DNA from: Cinnamomum chago
Taxonomy: Eukaryota; Streptophyta; Magnoliopsida; Laurales; Lauraceae
Length of the DNA stretch: 64,000 bases
Direction of reading: 5' to 3'
NCBI GenBank assembly: GCA_038049695.1
Contig: CP142452.1
Span: 29,066,501-29,130,500 of the forward strand
How positions within the stretch are numbered: the first letter of the stretch is position 1; each line of letters begins with the position of its first letter. Positions 23,801 through 36,700 of the stretch are shown piece by piece. A model generated the notes under the pieces. It was not told the origin of the DNA. It ran no database searches and saw only the letters and a program-made list of their open reading frames with translations. A program made the position numbers and the translations under genes.

Positions 23801-26111
23801 ACCGCTTCGTCAAAAGTAGTAGGTGGTACTACCCCGGTGGCATCTCTCTCAATAAAAGGGTTAAGTCCCTCGAAGAATTTGGCAATTTTCTTCTCCACCG
23901 TATCCACCAACTCTGGAGCATATCTAGACAATCTCTCGAACTTGGTGAGGTATTCGAGGACTGTCATACTCCCTTGGACAAGCTGTTGGAATTCTATTGC
24001 CTTTTGCTTCTTGATATGAGCAGGTACATATTTGTCATGAAACTGCCTCTTGAAATTTGCCCAAATCTCTGCATCAGGCATAGCCCTGTACTCTTCTCTG
24101 ACTGTCTTCCACCATCTATCCACTGTACCAACGAAAAGGGATGATGCCAACTTCACTCTCTCTCCCCCTGTGCACTGGAAGATCTCAAATATGTTCTCTG
24201 TGTGCTCTAGCCAGTCATCTGCAGCTATGGGGTCCTCTTCCCCAAGAAACTCCTTTGGAGCCCTCTTCCTAAACCGTTCAAACAAGGCATTTGGATCATG
24301 TTGCCTTTGATTGATGACTATAGCTGGTTGGGGTTGAACTGGATCTGGTCTCCTCTGTAAGACCTCAAGTAATTGCCTCTGCATTTCAGCCATCTCCCTA
24401 GAGTGGTCTTCCTCTCTTTTTAGCATCTGCTCTTGTAATCTAGCCTAGTTTTCATTAGCTTAACGTTGTTGGTCAAGCATTGCCCTCATCATATCTTGGA
24501 ATTGATTAGGTGGATTATTCTCCACCATATCCTCTTCAAGAGGCCCTGTATGATCACTATTGCTTGCGGTGGGGTTGCCATTCGATGGTCTCCTACGTGG
24601 AGGCATGATGCTGCAAGACAAATTGTTAGCACATAATAAAATAAAGGGTCACACATTGCTCACACGATACTAGCTAACGAAAGATCTAACGGATCCTCGC
24701 CACGTCCTTAGGATTTCTAGTTTCTTTTAAATGCTTGAAACACGTCTCTCTCTGATACCAGTCTGTCGCGACCCCGGACCGGAAGTCCCGAAGGACTAAT
24801 CCGGAGTCGGGACGCTAATGATGAAGAAGGAATGATAACATATGCATTTTTATTTATTTAGTTTCCCACAGGTGTCCGCGGTGAGGATATCACAACCTTG
24901 CATGAATATTTCTTTTTAAGTGCGGAAGCATGTAGAAAATCAAATAGTCCAACTATCTCTAGTCATGAAAGCAATGACATCAAGTATAAATACTGGATCA
25001 GAATGAGCAATGATATATAGCAAGTTTCCCAATTGTTGTTAAAGTTAGACAAAATATCATTTAATTACATTCCCAAAAATAGAGGCCAACAAAGGCCAAT
25101 ATGAACAAAACAATAACCCAAAAGAATGGTTAAATAGTGCCCCTCAAAATATTACGCTTCTCAAAGCAATCTGATGTCTACATGACATCGTCAACACGCC
25201 ACTCGACTAGAGGTTGCGGCTCACCTACCGCCTCCTCTGGCTCCTCCTCAAGGAAACCGGCAACGAGACCTGAGTACCAAAGCAAAGGGTCAGACACGAC
25301 GGTCTGGCAAGAGAGTGAAAAGGTAAAACAACATATGATAGATGAAATACCTTGAAAAGCATAGAAATCTGTTTAAGCAAGAACTCTCATAAAATATATC
25401 AATCATTTGCTAGAAAACAAGTAAACAAGATAAAACACATGAGGTAATCAAGGAATCGGGAATAACAAGGTGGCAATCACATAAAGCTAAGTCCTCTGTC
25501 ACTAAAGTGACAACAGTATCACGGGACGCTGATCTCAGTCACACAAGGTGAGGAGAAACAACGTAAACATATATACAATATAAATATACGGGAATGGGAC
25601 CACGGTAGCGAACCGGATATCGGGACAGGACCACGGTAATAGACCGGGTATCGGGATCCAAACTGCAGCTGGCGGGACGGGAGAGGGATATCCAAGTCGG
25701 TGGATCAAACCGACAAAGTATCCAAGCTTAGTGATGCCGACTCATAGGTCAAAACCAATCGAGACATATACAAGTAAATCAAGTACAATAAATAAATGGG
25801 TAAAACGGGGTGCTCAAGGGCATACTGTCACTTCATATCGGGCAATGCATTTCGGGACAAATAACTGTTACTAGAGTAACTTCAATGCTATTAGAAAACA
25901 AGTCATGTAATGAAATCTCGGGAATAAGGTGAAACAATACAATATAAAAATTTCGGGTAAAAATATTGATTTCAAGATTTATTAATTGAATAGGGGTCCC
26001 GTATATCGATTATAATAATTACTTGGTACTCCTTGAGTTTGAAGACATTCCGGACTCCTTATACACTTTGGATTTTCAAAACTTTGAATGAAATCCTTGT
26101 GATATGGTTTC
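20851..26111 (-). mobile_element. Ty3 (Tekay-like chromovirus) remnant, truncated and broken
   Basis: On the minus strand the order is LTR (26111 to 24764), primer-binding site TGGTATCAGAG (24750-24760), gag region (about 24600 to 23290) and pol region (about 23290 to 20851). Gag shows the retrotransposon capsid pattern (DRWWKTVREEY, FKRQFHDKYVP) and two zinc-knuckle-like motifs (CIHCGKNHASAEC, CFRCGSMDHRMRDC). Pol shows protease ([10 protein letters not shown]), RT ([22 protein letters not shown]), RNase H ([20 protein letters not shown]) and the integrase zinc region ([20 protein letters not shown]). It stops early in the integrase core, and its 3' LTR is missing. It has about three or four internal breaks. 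It is a different family from, but the same broad clade as, the array at 26112-46683. Confidence 0.9.
24764..26111 (-). repeat. 5' LTR of the Ty3 remnant, truncated
   Basis: In plus coordinates it starts TGTCGCGACC next to the primer-binding site. It matches the LTR piece at 1-1741 in reverse orientation, and that copy continues well past the point corresponding to 26111, so this LTR has lost its outer end. It meets the truncated LTR of the next element directly. Confidence 0.85.
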
Positions 26112-28919
26112 TTCCTGCAACAGAGGTGGTGTGAACGTTTGATGTTGGCTTGTGTCTTGTGATCAGTGGGCCCAGGTGGGCCACCCGGGCAGATCCGGAC
26201 CCCACATCTTGTGGAGGGTCCATGGGCGACCTAGGGGTAGGCCTCTGATCTGGTTTTGATCAGAGGTGGGCCATAGGTTAAGGGGTGTATACTAACCTGT
26301 GAAACAAGAAACCGTGGATTACTCCACTTGTTTTCTTTGTCGACAGTGGGGCCCAGGTGGCCCCCTTGGAAATCCAGTCCCTTCATCCTTTAAATGGGGC
26401 TTGGGCGACCCTAGTGATATGGACTGATCTCAGCATAAACCTTAGTGGGGCCCACAATCGTTGTGCCTTGATGTCCCCATCGTTGAACCCATTTCATAGG
26501 TTCTGTGTTGTTTATAAAGCCTGACGAGTTTTTGTTTTAGTAAGAGAGGAGATGAGATGAGTGGAATGGAAAGGAAGGTAAGAGAAGGAGATGACGTGGA
26601 GGGGAGTTGATAAGAGATGAGTGGGGTTAGGTGATGGGGAGGATAAGTAAGAAAAGGAGAGTGCTGTCCACGTGGGCTGTGTGTATGGGCTCGGGCTTGG
26701 GTTCTGTTTGAGGGCTTTGGGCCCAGTGGGGCCCACTAATCTTTAAACCACTAGTCTCTTTACTAATTAATTAAGCCCCTTAGTTTTAATACTTTTATTA
26801 GCACCATTAATTTTCACAAATTAGAAATTTAGACCCTTTAATCTTTGTGGACTAAATCGGGGCGGGGCCCACTATTTTCCATAACCCATTAGCCTCATTA
26901 ATTAAGTAAAACCCTTAGTTTCTCATATACTATGGGACCATTAGCCTTAGAAAATTTTAAGAGTAGGACCCTTAGCCTTATGGAACCCCATTAAAATAAA
27001 TTAACTTTTTAACCTTAAATTAATATTTCCAGACCCTAGTGTAAAAGTTGAGATTTGGCCTGGAGTCTGTTGACTCAGGTACACCTGTGTACCAGATCGA
27101 CTGGCTGGCCACCTGGTCAATCGGGTACACTGGAAATTCCAGAATCCAAACCAAGTCCCAACTTGATTTCCAGTGGAGCAGATCGACCCGACCCTTGCCA
27201 GGTCGACCTGCCACACTGTCAACTCTAGGGTGTGAGTTTAGCATTGTTTTATAATTAATCGATTGTGGGACCCGTTAACCATCCAAATGAACTTCCATCA
27301 ATGTGCCAAGCACGAGTCAATGGCGTGGCTCGACCTTGACTCGTGGGGACCACTGTTTAGTGTTTTGGTTGATAAATCTAAGATGATTCGACCCCTAAAA
27401 GTTGTCAACAATGCCCTTAACCAACTAAGCACCAAATACATTATTTTACGGCATTAATGACATCGTTTAGAGATCGAATTACCGGAGATAGACCCGAACC
27501 TAAAGTGGCCCATTTACCTAGGATTGGACCGTTGCTTTTCCCCGTTGATTCCCTGATTGAAGTTTATACTTCAATGTTATTTTACTCTGTCTTTCTTAGA
27601 TTTTAGAATAGCTGTTTACTATTAATTAAACATAATTGGAAGACTTGAACCTAGGGTATCTAGAGGTGACCCGATGATGTGTTTTCGGAGATCATTGACC
27701 CGTGTCTGTGTCTAGGCGGGCCCTTATTGGGCCTAAGTGTGGAGATGTGAACCCTTTAGCTTGAAGAGGTAGTTTCTATTGGACTGTTAAGTTATATGGT
27801 TTATAATGGAACTGTTTATCAGTAGTAGATGGATTGTTGCCTCGTTTGGACGGTTTTAGACCAGGCCATGTACTGATGGGCCTTGGTATGGATCCAACGA
27901 GTGGGCCTGGACCTTGAATGAGATCCAGAGACTGTATTGAGATGTGTAGACCTCTTAGAGATATTGTTAGGACCTTGTTCACGCAAGGCAAAGCCTAGAC
28001 AGACACAGACCTTAGAGTTATTCTCGAGTCGGCATGAACATTCACTCGGTTGATTTAAGCTCAGCCTGTGGACTGATCATCCCCGGTAGGAGCTAGATGA
28101 GTGTTGTAGAGCTATCATGATGAGCTGTGTGGTTGAGATGATGAGATGATGAGTTGATGAGTGAGATTCGGGATTAGTTATTCCCTGGTGAGATTCCCCA
28201 CCGCGACTGTGTTCAGTATGGGAGGGCCGCGGCATAGTATCCCGCGGTATTCCAGCTCGTGTGAATGTGCCACCTTGTTTATAGTAGTGTAGATGATTTC
28301 CTTATACTGATTCCTCATGCTTTACATGCACGATTGCCTAGTTCTCTTTCCTTGTTATTCATTTAATTTATGTACCCGTCCTTATTTCCTTTGATATATA
28401 TATGCTATGTTAGTAGTATGCTGTAACTTGCCAGATCGTTTAGATCTGACCCATTCTATGGTGCTTAGGCCTTGACCCAGAGATTCCCGACGACGCTTTA
28501 GCCCTAGTGGAGGCACCCGTGGCAGGAGAGTACGCTTGGGGCCTGGCCGACACGGACGTCGAGCCGGAGGGCGAGGAGTTCATACCAGGGTTTTGAGGGA
28601 CTTTGTTATTTTGGGTTTTTGAGAGATATTCTGTAGTGAGAATGGTAGAATGAAAATGTATAACCTTGATTAACATTGAATCATTTTAATAGACTATGTT
28701 TTGCTCACACTTAAATTTATATCTCGATACTATTGCTTCCGCCTTGTTTAAATCGTTATGCTTCCGCAATTTAAATATTATAACTCTATTGGTCAAAAAG
28801 TTTTAAATTGGACCTCACTGCGGCCTACGATCTTGGAAGTTCTCGGATTTTCCGGGAAGTAGCGCGCCAATTTCGGGTAATCGAACGAGTATATCGGTAT
28901 CCGGAATTGGGGCGTTACA
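26112..28919 (+). repeat. LTR 1 of the Tekay array, left-truncated
   Basis: 2,808 bp, matching 34993-37801 of LTR 2 with about three differences noticed by eye. It ends GGCGTTACA, five bases before a primer-binding site. The missing outer part includes the promoter region seen in LTR 2 and LTR 3. Confidence 0.95.
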
Positions 28920-28924
28920 TTTTA

Positions 28925-28936
28925 TGGTATCAGAGC
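28925..28936 (+). other. Primer-binding site 1 (initiator Met tRNA)
   Basis: TGGTATCAGAGC lies five bases after the end of LTR 1. An identical site lies at 37807-37818 after LTR 2. Confidence 0.95.
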
Positions 28937-29086
28937 GAGCTGGTCTCTAGGAAATAAAACACACTAGAAACCATAGGACGTAGTGAGGATTCGAGCGATT
29001 GGATACGTGTAAGGACGATGGATTGGGTAGAATCAGTGTAGTCTTAGGTCTTGGACTTAACTGACACAAGTTCTTCTTCATGACAG

Positions 29087-32000
29087 ATGTCTGGAGGCGG
29101 TGCACCACGAGAGACGATAGCTATCGACGAGCTGTCCGCCCATGAGCGTCGTTTCGAGAGATTTCTCCAGGCCTTCCTTGCTTCTCAGGAGGCCCAGACC
29201 GCAGCTCACCAGAGGCAGACAGAGGATTTTGCGCAGTTTCAGGCGCAGGTCCTGGATGTTATTGATAAGGTGGCTCCGCCAGCCCCTGAGGATGTGCCGG
29301 TTCGGGGGGCAGACCCGAACCTTATCTTTGAGAGGTTCCTCAAAAGGGGACCGCCTGAGTTCACAGGCGTAGACGACCCTATGGTGGCGGACGATTGGAT
29401 CGTCCAGATGGAGAAGATCTTCCGAGTCTTCGAGTGCTCGGGGCGCCAGAGAGTGCAGTTAGCGACTTACATGTTCCGCGGCGTGGCAGAGGATTGGTGG
29501 AGGACCATGCAGAGGCCCTACGAGGAGATTGGGGACGAGGTAGCATGGACTGCCTTCAAGACTGACTTCCTCCGGAAGTTCATCCCCACCCATGTCAGAG
29601 AGCGTAAGCTCCGGGAATTCCAGACTCTCGTTCAGGGTGGCATGACAGTCTCGCAGTACGAGGTTCGCTTCACCCAGCTGTCTCGGTTTGCAGAGGCGCT
29701 GCTCACGTCAGAGGCCGAGAGGGTTCGGCGGTTCGTCGACGGTCTCAGTGAGGAGATCCAGATAGCCATGACCTGCATCGAGCTGCCTACCTACGAGGAG
29801 GCTTTGAGGAGAGCTTTCTGGGCAGAGGAGCATCTCCAGCGGCTAGAGTCCATTCGCCAGCAGAAGCGACTCCGGATCACTCCGATCAGGCAGCAGCCCA
29901 TGCCTCTACGACAGCTGCAGCCATTTCAGAGGCAGAGGCTGGCAGGGCAGTTCCAGCCTCAGCATCAGCAGCAGCAGCCGCAGCATGGACCCCGAGTGTG
30001 CTACGACTGTGGAGAGCCAGGGCATATCTCCAGGTATTGCCCGCTCCATGGAGGTCAGCCTCAGATGCTTCGACTTCCCGCACCTCCGGCGGCTCCAGCC
30101 CCAGCTCCAGCGGCTCAGCCCGCACGTCAGGCTGCACTTCCACCTCAGCAGCAGCAGTACCGTGCTCATCAGCAGCAGGCACGGGGACCTCAGCAGCCTA
30201 GAGGGCAGCCCTTCCACCGTGGACGTCATCAGAGGCATCAGGGCCAGCATCATCAGCAGAGACCCCAGGCTGTGGGGCGAGCTTTCGCGCTGACTCATGA
30301 GGAGGCAGAGGCAGCAGGCAACGTCGTTGAAGGTACCCTTTCTGTTTGTGATCACCCTGCTAGAGTGTTGTTAGATCCAGGCGCGACACATTCGTTTGTG
30401 TCGTCTGCTTTTGCTTTGATTCTTGGTGGAGTAGGTGAGGCTATGCCCTGCACCTTAGTTGTGTCCACTCCGATGGGTAGGAGTGTGATGTGTCAGACTT
30501 ACCACCCCAGATGCCGAGTGCAGATCGGGGAGTGCATTTTGCTTGCAGATCTGATCGTGCTACCCATGCATGACTTCGACGTCATTTTGGGGATGGATTG
30601 GTTGGCCAGATATCGAGCAGTGATGGATTGCTTCAAGAAGACAGTCAGATTCTCCATCGAAGGTTCAGACGACGCGATCGAGTTTGTGGGTGAGAGGAGA
30701 TCACCTAGCACTCGGATGATATCGGCACTGAAGGCCGAGAGATTGATGAGATCAGGTTGCGAGGGCTACATCGCTTTTGTCTCAGAGGACAAGGAGTCTA
30801 AGAGAGTCGAGGAGATTCCAGTTGTTTGCGAGTTTCCAGATGTATTTCCCGACGAGATCCCGGGATTGCCGCCTATTCGAGAGATCGACTTCACCATCGA
30901 GCTTGCACCAGGCACGGCACCGATTTCGAGAGCTCCCTATCGCATGGCTCCAGCAGAGCTGCGAGAGTTGAAGACTCAGTTGGAGGAATTACTAGAGAAA
31001 GGCTTCATCAGGCCGAGCGTGTCGCCATGGGGCGCACCAGTTCTCTTCGTGAAGAAGAAGGATGGATCGATGAGGATGTGCATCGACTACCGGCAGTTGA
31101 ACCAGGCAACAGTAAAGAACAAGTATCCTCTTCCCCGGATCGACAAGCTTTTCGACCAGCTTCAGGGTGCGCAGTTCTTTTCGAAGATAGACTTGAGATC
31201 GGGATATCATCAGCTTCGAGTCAGAGATCAAGATGTGCAGAAGACAGCGTTCCGATCCCGCTATGGCCATTACGAGTTTCTTGTGATGCCGTTCGGGTTG
31301 ACGAATGCACCAGCAGTGTTCATGTCCCTGATGAACAAGATCTTCGCCCCGTACCTCGACAGCTTCACAGTGGTCTTCATCGACGATGTTTTGGTCTACT
31401 CCAAGACCAGAGAGGAACACGAGCAGCATTTGAGGACGTCTCTACAGTTGTTACGCGACAACCAGTTGTACGCGAAGCTCAGCAAGTGCGAGTTTTGGTT
31501 GGAGCAGGTAGTCTTCCTTGGACACATCATCTCCAAGGATGGACTAGCAGTGGACCCGGCAAAGATAGAAGCAGTGACGAACTGGGCGAGACCGAAGAAC
31601 GCCACAGAGATCAGGAGCTTCCTCGGATTAGCAGGCTACTACCGCAGATTCGTCAAGAGTTTCTCCACGATCTCAGCACCGTTGACCAAGCTGACACGGA
31701 AGGATGTGCCGTTCGTTTGGTCCGATGCTTGCGAGAACAGCTTTCAAGAGCTGAAGGAGAGATTGACGACAGCACCGATCTTGTCTTTACCTTCTGGCAG
31801 TGGTGGATTCGTAGTCTTCACCGACGCTTCAGGGACCGGTCTTGGATGTGTTCTGATGCAGGAGGGCAAGGTTATTGCCTATGGATCGCGTCAGTTGAAG
31901 GAGCACGAGAAGAAGTACGCCACTCACGACTTGGAGCTTGCAGCAGTTGTTTTTGCCTTGAAGTTGTGGCGGCACTACCTCTACGGCGAGAAGTTCGAGG

Positions 32001-33706
32001 TGCACTCAGATCACCGCAGTTTGCAGTACCTGTTCACTCAGAGCGACCTCAACAACCGGCAGAGGAGGTGGATGGAGTACATCAAGGACTACGACTTCCC
32101 TATCAAATACCATCCTGGTAAGGCGAACGTCGTAGCAGACGCTTTGAGCAGGAAGACCGCCCTCGTCAGTTTCCTAGCAGCAAAGGGTGTGTGGACCGAC
32201 GTCTTCAGCAGTTTAGACGTTCAGTTTCAGCCGCTCGGCGAGAGAGTTTTGCTTGCCACTATGTCAGCGTGGGAGCCAGAGTTGCTGGGCAAGGTCAAGG
32301 ACAGTCAGCGCAACGATCCGAAGCTTGTCAGAGTGATCGAGCAGATTGACCAGAGGCCAGAGTTCAGACTGATAGGAGGAGTGCTCTACTATCAGGACCG
32401 TTTGTACGTGCCAGACATTCAGGAGCTGAAGGACGAGATTCTTGCAGATGCACACCACAGCAGATACTCGATTCACCCCGGCAGCACCAAGATGTACCAG
32501 AACCTGAGGAGCTACTACTGGTGGAACAATATGAAGAAGGAGATAGCTCGCTATGTCTCCAGGTGTTTGACGTGCCAGCAGATCAAGGTCGAACACCAGA
32601 AGCCGCCAGGACTTCTTCATCAGCTTGAGATTCCTCAGTGGAAGTGGGAGCACATCACCATGTACTTCATCGCAGGACTTCCAGCCACCAGGAGGCGCCA
32701 CGACGGCATTTGGGTGATCGTGGATCGGCTGACTAAGTCAGCCCACTTCTTGCCAGTGTCGATGAGAGCAGGACTCGACGTCCTTGCTAAGCTGTACGTC
32801 GATCGGATTGTCTCGTTGCATGGAGTTCCAGCCTCGATAGTTTCAGACAGAGACCCGAGATTCACTTCGCACTTCTGGGAGAGTCTTCAGCAGGCCTTGG
32901 GCACCAAGTTGAGCTTCAGCACAGCCTATCATCCTCAGACAGATGGTCAGACAGAGCGCACCAACCAGACACTAGAGGACATGTTGAGAGCCTGTGTCTT
33001 GGACTTCAAAGAGAACTGGGAGGATTCTTTGCCACTTTGCGAGTTCGCCTACAACAACAGCTTCCATGCGAGCATCAAGATGGCACCGTACGAGGCTTTA
33101 TACGGGAGGAGATGCAAGACCCCAGTTTGCTGGGAAGAAGTTGGTGTCAGGAGTTTCCATGGTCCATCCATAGTCAGCGACACCAGCGAGAAGGTTCGGC
33201 AGATTGTTGAGAACCTGAAGGTCAGCCGCAGCAGACAGAAGAGCTATGCAGACAACCGGCGCAGACCTCTCGAGTTCGAGAAGGGAGACAGAGTTTTCCT
33301 GAAGGTTTCTCCGGCTAGAGGTACCCTGAGGTTTGGTGAGAAGGGTAAGCTAGCGCGGAGATATGTTGGACCCTTCGAGATCAGATCGAGAGTTGGAGAC
33401 GTCGCCTACAAGCTTCAGCTACCACCAGAGCTATCGGGAGTGCATGACGTGTTCCACGTCTCCATGCTGAAGAAGTATGTGGAGGACCCGACCCACATTC
33501 TTTATCACGAGCCACTCGACATCCAGCCAGATGCTTCGTACATCGCCAGGCCAGTCGCGATCATCGACACCAAGGAGCAGGTGCTCCGAACCCGAACCAT
33601 TCATTGGGTGAAGGTTCAGTGGGAGCATCACACTCCGGAGGAGGCTACGTGGGAGTTACGCGACCAGGTGGAGAAGGACTATCCACATCTTCTACCTCAG
33701 GTATGA
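29087..33706 (+). CDS. Tekay gag-pol polyprotein, copy 1 (looks whole)
   Basis: One frame of 1,539 codons. In order: capsid-type gag (about residues 110-260, with VAEDWWRTM), a Gln/Pro-rich linker, one zinc knuckle (C305, C308, H313, C318), aspartic protease (DPGATHSF, D430), reverse transcriptase (FIDD at 764-767), RNase H (TDAS, D913), integrase with its zinc-binding region (about 1123-1163, CLTC at 1160-1163) and catalytic D1213, D1254, E1290 in D,D35E spacing, and a C-terminal chromodomain-like segment ([14 protein letters not shown]). In this clade gag and pol are usually one polyprotein cut by the element's protease; chromodomains steer integration toward particular chromatin. The frame is GC-richer than its surroundings. 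Overlapping frames on both strands (for example 30826-32121) are shadows. Confidence 0.97.
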   Translation: MSGGGAPRETIAIDELSAHERRFERFLQAFLASQEAQTAAHQRQTEDFAQFQAQVLDVIDKVAPPAPEDVPVRGADPNLIFERFLKRGPPEFTGVDDPMVADDWIVQMEKIFRVFECSGRQRVQLATYMFRGVAEDWWRTMQRPYEEIGDEVAWTAFKTDFLRKFIPTHVRERKLREFQTLVQGGMTVSQYEVRFTQLSRFAEALLTSEAERVRRFVDGLSEEIQIAMTCIELPTYEEALRRAFWAEEHLQRLESIRQQKRLRITPIRQQPMPLRQLQPFQRQRLAGQFQPQHQQQQPQHGPRVCYDCGEPGHISRYCPLHGGQPQMLRLPAPPAAPAPAPAAQPARQAALPPQQQQYRAHQQQARGPQQPRGQPFHRGRHQRHQGQHHQQRPQAVGRAFALTHEEAEAAGNVVEGTLSVCDHPARVLLDPGATHSFVSSAFALILGGVGEAMPCTLVVSTPMGRSVMCQTYHPRCRVQIGECILLADLIVLPMHDFDVILGMDWLARYRAVMDCFKKTVRFSIEGSDDAIEFVGERRSPSTRMISALKAERLMRSGCEGYIAFVSEDKESKRVEEIPVVCEFPDVFPDEIPGLPPIREIDFTIELAPGTAPISRAPYRMAPAELRELKTQLEELLEKGFIRPSVSPWGAPVLFVKKKDGSMRMCIDYRQLNQATVKNKYPLPRIDKLFDQLQGAQFFSKIDLRSGYHQLRVRDQDVQKTAFRSRYGHYEFLVMPFGLTNAPAVFMSLMNKIFAPYLDSFTVVFIDDVLVYSKTREEHEQHLRTSLQLLRDNQLYAKLSKCEFWLEQVVFLGHIISKDGLAVDPAKIEAVTNWARPKNATEIRSFLGLAGYYRRFVKSFSTISAPLTKLTRKDVPFVWSDACENSFQELKERLTTAPILSLPSGSGGFVVFTDASGTGLGCVLMQEGKVIAYGSRQLKEHEKKYATHDLELAAVVFALKLWRHYLYGEKFEVHSDHRSLQYLFTQSDLNNRQRRWMEYIKDYDFPIKYHPGKANVVADALSRKTALVSFLAAKGVWTDVFSSLDVQFQPLGERVLLATMSAWEPELLGKVKDSQRNDPKLVRVIEQIDQRPEFRLIGGVLYYQDRLYVPDIQELKDEILADAHHSRYSIHPGSTKMYQNLRSYYWWNNMKKEIARYVSRCLTCQQIKVEHQKPPGLLHQLEIPQWKWEHITMYFIAGLPATRRRHDGIWVIVDRLTKSAHFLPVSMRAGLDVLAKLYVDRIVSLHGVPASIVSDRDPRFTSHFWESLQQALGTKLSFSTAYHPQTDGQTERTNQTLEDMLRACVLDFKENWEDSLPLCEFAYNNSFHASIKMAPYEALYGRRCKTPVCWEEVGVRSFHGPSIVSDTSEKVRQIVENLKVSRSRQKSYADNRRRPLEFEKGDRVFLKVSPARGTLRFGEKGKLARRYVGPFEIRSRVGDVAYKLQLPPELSGVHDVFHVSMLKKYVEDPTHILYHEPLDIQPDASYIARPVAIIDTKEQVLRTRTIHWVKVQWEHHTPEEATWELRDQVEKDYPHLLPQV

Positions 33707-33742
33707 TCTACTCTTGTTTTACATTTGGGGACAAATGTTTTT

Positions 33743-33757
33743 AAAAGGAGGGAATGA
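33743..33757 (+). other. Polypurine tract 1
   Basis: AAAAGGAGGGAATGA directly precedes the start of LTR 2 (TGTGAGG). The same tract lies at 42625-42639 before LTR 3. Confidence 0.9.
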
Positions 33758-36700
33758 TGTGAGGTCCCACCCTTGGTGGGCCCTCTAAGGGCTATTTTAT
33801 AGACTAATTAACTCTAATTTATCTTAATTATTGTTTAATTATGTTAATCTTCGCTAATCTTCGCTAATTATTGCTAAATTATGGCTAATCATTGTTAATT
33901 ACTGTTTTAATTGAGTTTATTTGGGGCTAATTAGATGGACTAGTTAAATTTCCTAAGTTAGTTAGATTAGCTTAGTGGTTAGTGTTTTTAATTGATTGGG
34001 GGTTGTGTTAATCCTAGGCTTTTAGAGTTAGGTTAGTTGTTAATAGAGTTAATTAAGTTAATTAAGAGGGTTAGTGTAAGCTAAAGGTGCTCTCTAGAAC
34101 CTTCTTCCCTAATGACCAAATTAACCTCAAACCCTAACCCTAATCCCACTAAACCCTAAGGGTATCTTGGTCCTTAATCATCCCTCCTAGACCTATATAG
34201 TGTCTCTTAATCCCCATTTGCAATAAACCCTAAACCCTAAGCAGCCCCCTTCCCAAGATAACCACCAGCCCCCTTCCCAAGGAAACCACCCCAGCCCAAC
34301 TGTCTTCTCCTCCTTCCTCTTCCAACGTATGGAGACTCTGCTACAGTTGTGCTGGAACCCATCTTAAAGCTACAGAAGACCACTGCTGCAGCCCCTTCAC
34401 CATCTTCTTCCTACCCATTTCAATTTCTCCAAGCTACTGTTGCTGTTCTCTTCTTCTTATCCTTCATTGTGGTGACTGCTGGAGCCTCTACTCTGCTGGA
34501 ATTTCTCATCTTCCTTGCTGGGATCCCATCTCTACAGCAGCCACTTTCCTTCAGCATTTTCTCTCCTTCCTCTCTATTTCTGTGCTGGGATTTAAGGAGC
34601 TACAGCTGCTGCTATATCACCTTCCTTCTTCCTTCTCTACTACTATTCTGCTCTTCATCTCTGTCAGCTGCTGGAATTCTGGTTCTCTGTCCCTTCTACA
34701 GTTCCCTTTCTCTCTGCAACTCATTTCACCAAAAGGCAAGTACACTTACTGTTGATCTAGAATATATGTGTTTTACCTTTGATTCTTAGGATTTAATCTC
34801 ATGTATGTGTTTTATTTAGTTTAGAAATCCTGAGCTCTGTTTTATGAATTAGAATGGATTTGGGCATTGATGAGAATTTGTGATTTTTCAATTGTGTTTA
34901 AATAAATGGAAATAGGCTGGAATTTTGGGATGGAAAGGTGATGAAGGCAGCTGTAGCAGTGGCTCTGTAATGGCCACTGCTACAGTTGCAATTTCCTGCA
35001 ACAGAGGTGGTGTGAACGTTTGATGTTGGCTTGTGTCTTGTGATCAGTGGGCCCAGGTGGGCCACCCGGGCAGATCCGGACCCCACATCTTGTGGAGGGT
35101 CCATGGGCGACCTAGGGGTAGGCCTCTGATCTGGTTTTGATCAGAGGTGGGCCATAGGTTAGGGGGTGTATACTAACCTGTGAAACAAGAAACCGTGGAT
35201 TACTCCACTTGTTTTCTTTGTCGACAGTGGGGCCCAGGTGGCCCCCTTGGAAATCCAGTCCCTTCATCCTTTAAATGGGGCTTGGGCGACCCTAGTGATA
35301 TGGACTGATCTCAGCATAAACCTTAGTGGGGGCCCACAATCGTTGTGCCTTGATGTCCCCATCGTTGAACCCATTTCATAGGTTCTGTGTTGTTTATAAA
35401 GCCTGACGAGTTTTTGTTTTAGTAAGAGAGGAGATGAGATGAGTGGAATGGAAAGGAAGGTAAGAGAAGGAGATGACGTGGAGGGGAGTTGATAAGAGAT
35501 GAGTGGGGTTAGGTGATGGGGAGGATAAGTAAGAAAAGGAGAGTGCTGTCCACGTGGGCTGTGTGTATGGGCTCGGGCTTGGGTTCTGTTTGAGGGCTTT
35601 GGGCCCAGTGGGGCCCACTAATCTTTAAACCACTAGTCTCTTTACTAATTAATTAAGCCCCTTAGTTTTAATACTTTTATTAGCACCATTAATTTTCACA
35701 AATTAGAAATTTAGACCCTTTAATCTTTGTGGACTAAATCGGGGCGGGGCCCACTATTTTCCATAACCCATTAGCCTCATTAATTAAGTAAAACCCTTAG
35801 TTTCTCATATACTATGGGACCATTAGCCTTAGAAAATTTTAAGAGTAGGACCCTTAGCCTTATGGAACCCCATTAAAATAAATTAACTTTTTAACCTTAA
35901 ATTAATATTTCCAGACCCTAGTGTAAAAGTTGAGATTTGGCCTGGAGTCTGTTGACTCAGGTACACCTGTGTACCAGATCGACTGGCTGGCCACCTGGTC
36001 AATCGGGTACACTGGAAATTCCAGAATCCAAACCAAGTCCCAACTTGATTTCCAGTGGAGCAGATCGACCCGACCCTTGCCAGGTCGACCTGCCACACTG
36101 TCAACTCTAGGGTGTGAGTTTAGCATTATTTTATAATTAATCGATTGTGGGACCCGTTAACCATCCAAATGAACTTCCATCAATGTGCCAAGCACGAGTC
36201 AATGGCGTGGCTCGACCTTGACTCGTGGGGACCACTGTTTAGTGTTTTGGTTGATAAATCTAAGATGATTCGACCCCTAAAAGTTGTCAACAATGCCCTT
36301 AACCAACTAAGCACCAAATACATTATTTTACGGCATTAATGACATCGTTTAGAGATCGAATTACCGGAGATAGACCCGAACCTAAAGTGGCCCATTTACC
36401 TAGGATTGGACCGTTGCTTTTCCCCGTTGATTCCCTGATTGAAGTTTATACTTCAATGTTATTTTACTCTGTCTTTCTTAGATTTTAGAATAGCTGTTTA
36501 CTATTAATTAAACATAATTGGAAGACTTGAACCTAGGGTATCTAGAGGTGACCCGATGATGTGTTTTCGGAGATCATTGACCCGTGTCTGTGTCTAGGCG
36601 GGCCCTTATTGGGCCTAAGTGTGGAGATGTGAACCCTTTAGCTTGAAGAGGTAGTTTCTATTGGACTGTTAAGTTATATGGTTTATAATGGAACTGTTTA

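Noticed and set aside
30826-32121. 431-codon frame overlapping the Tekay pol gene, repeated at 39708-41003
   Set aside because: It lies wholly inside the pol reading frame on the same strand; its composition is what the pol codons give when shifted, and it has no domain of its own.
34349-34789. 146-codon frame in the Tekay LTR, also at 43231-43671
   Set aside because: Ser/Leu/Phe-rich translation of a CT-rich leader in the LTR; recurs only because the LTR recurs.
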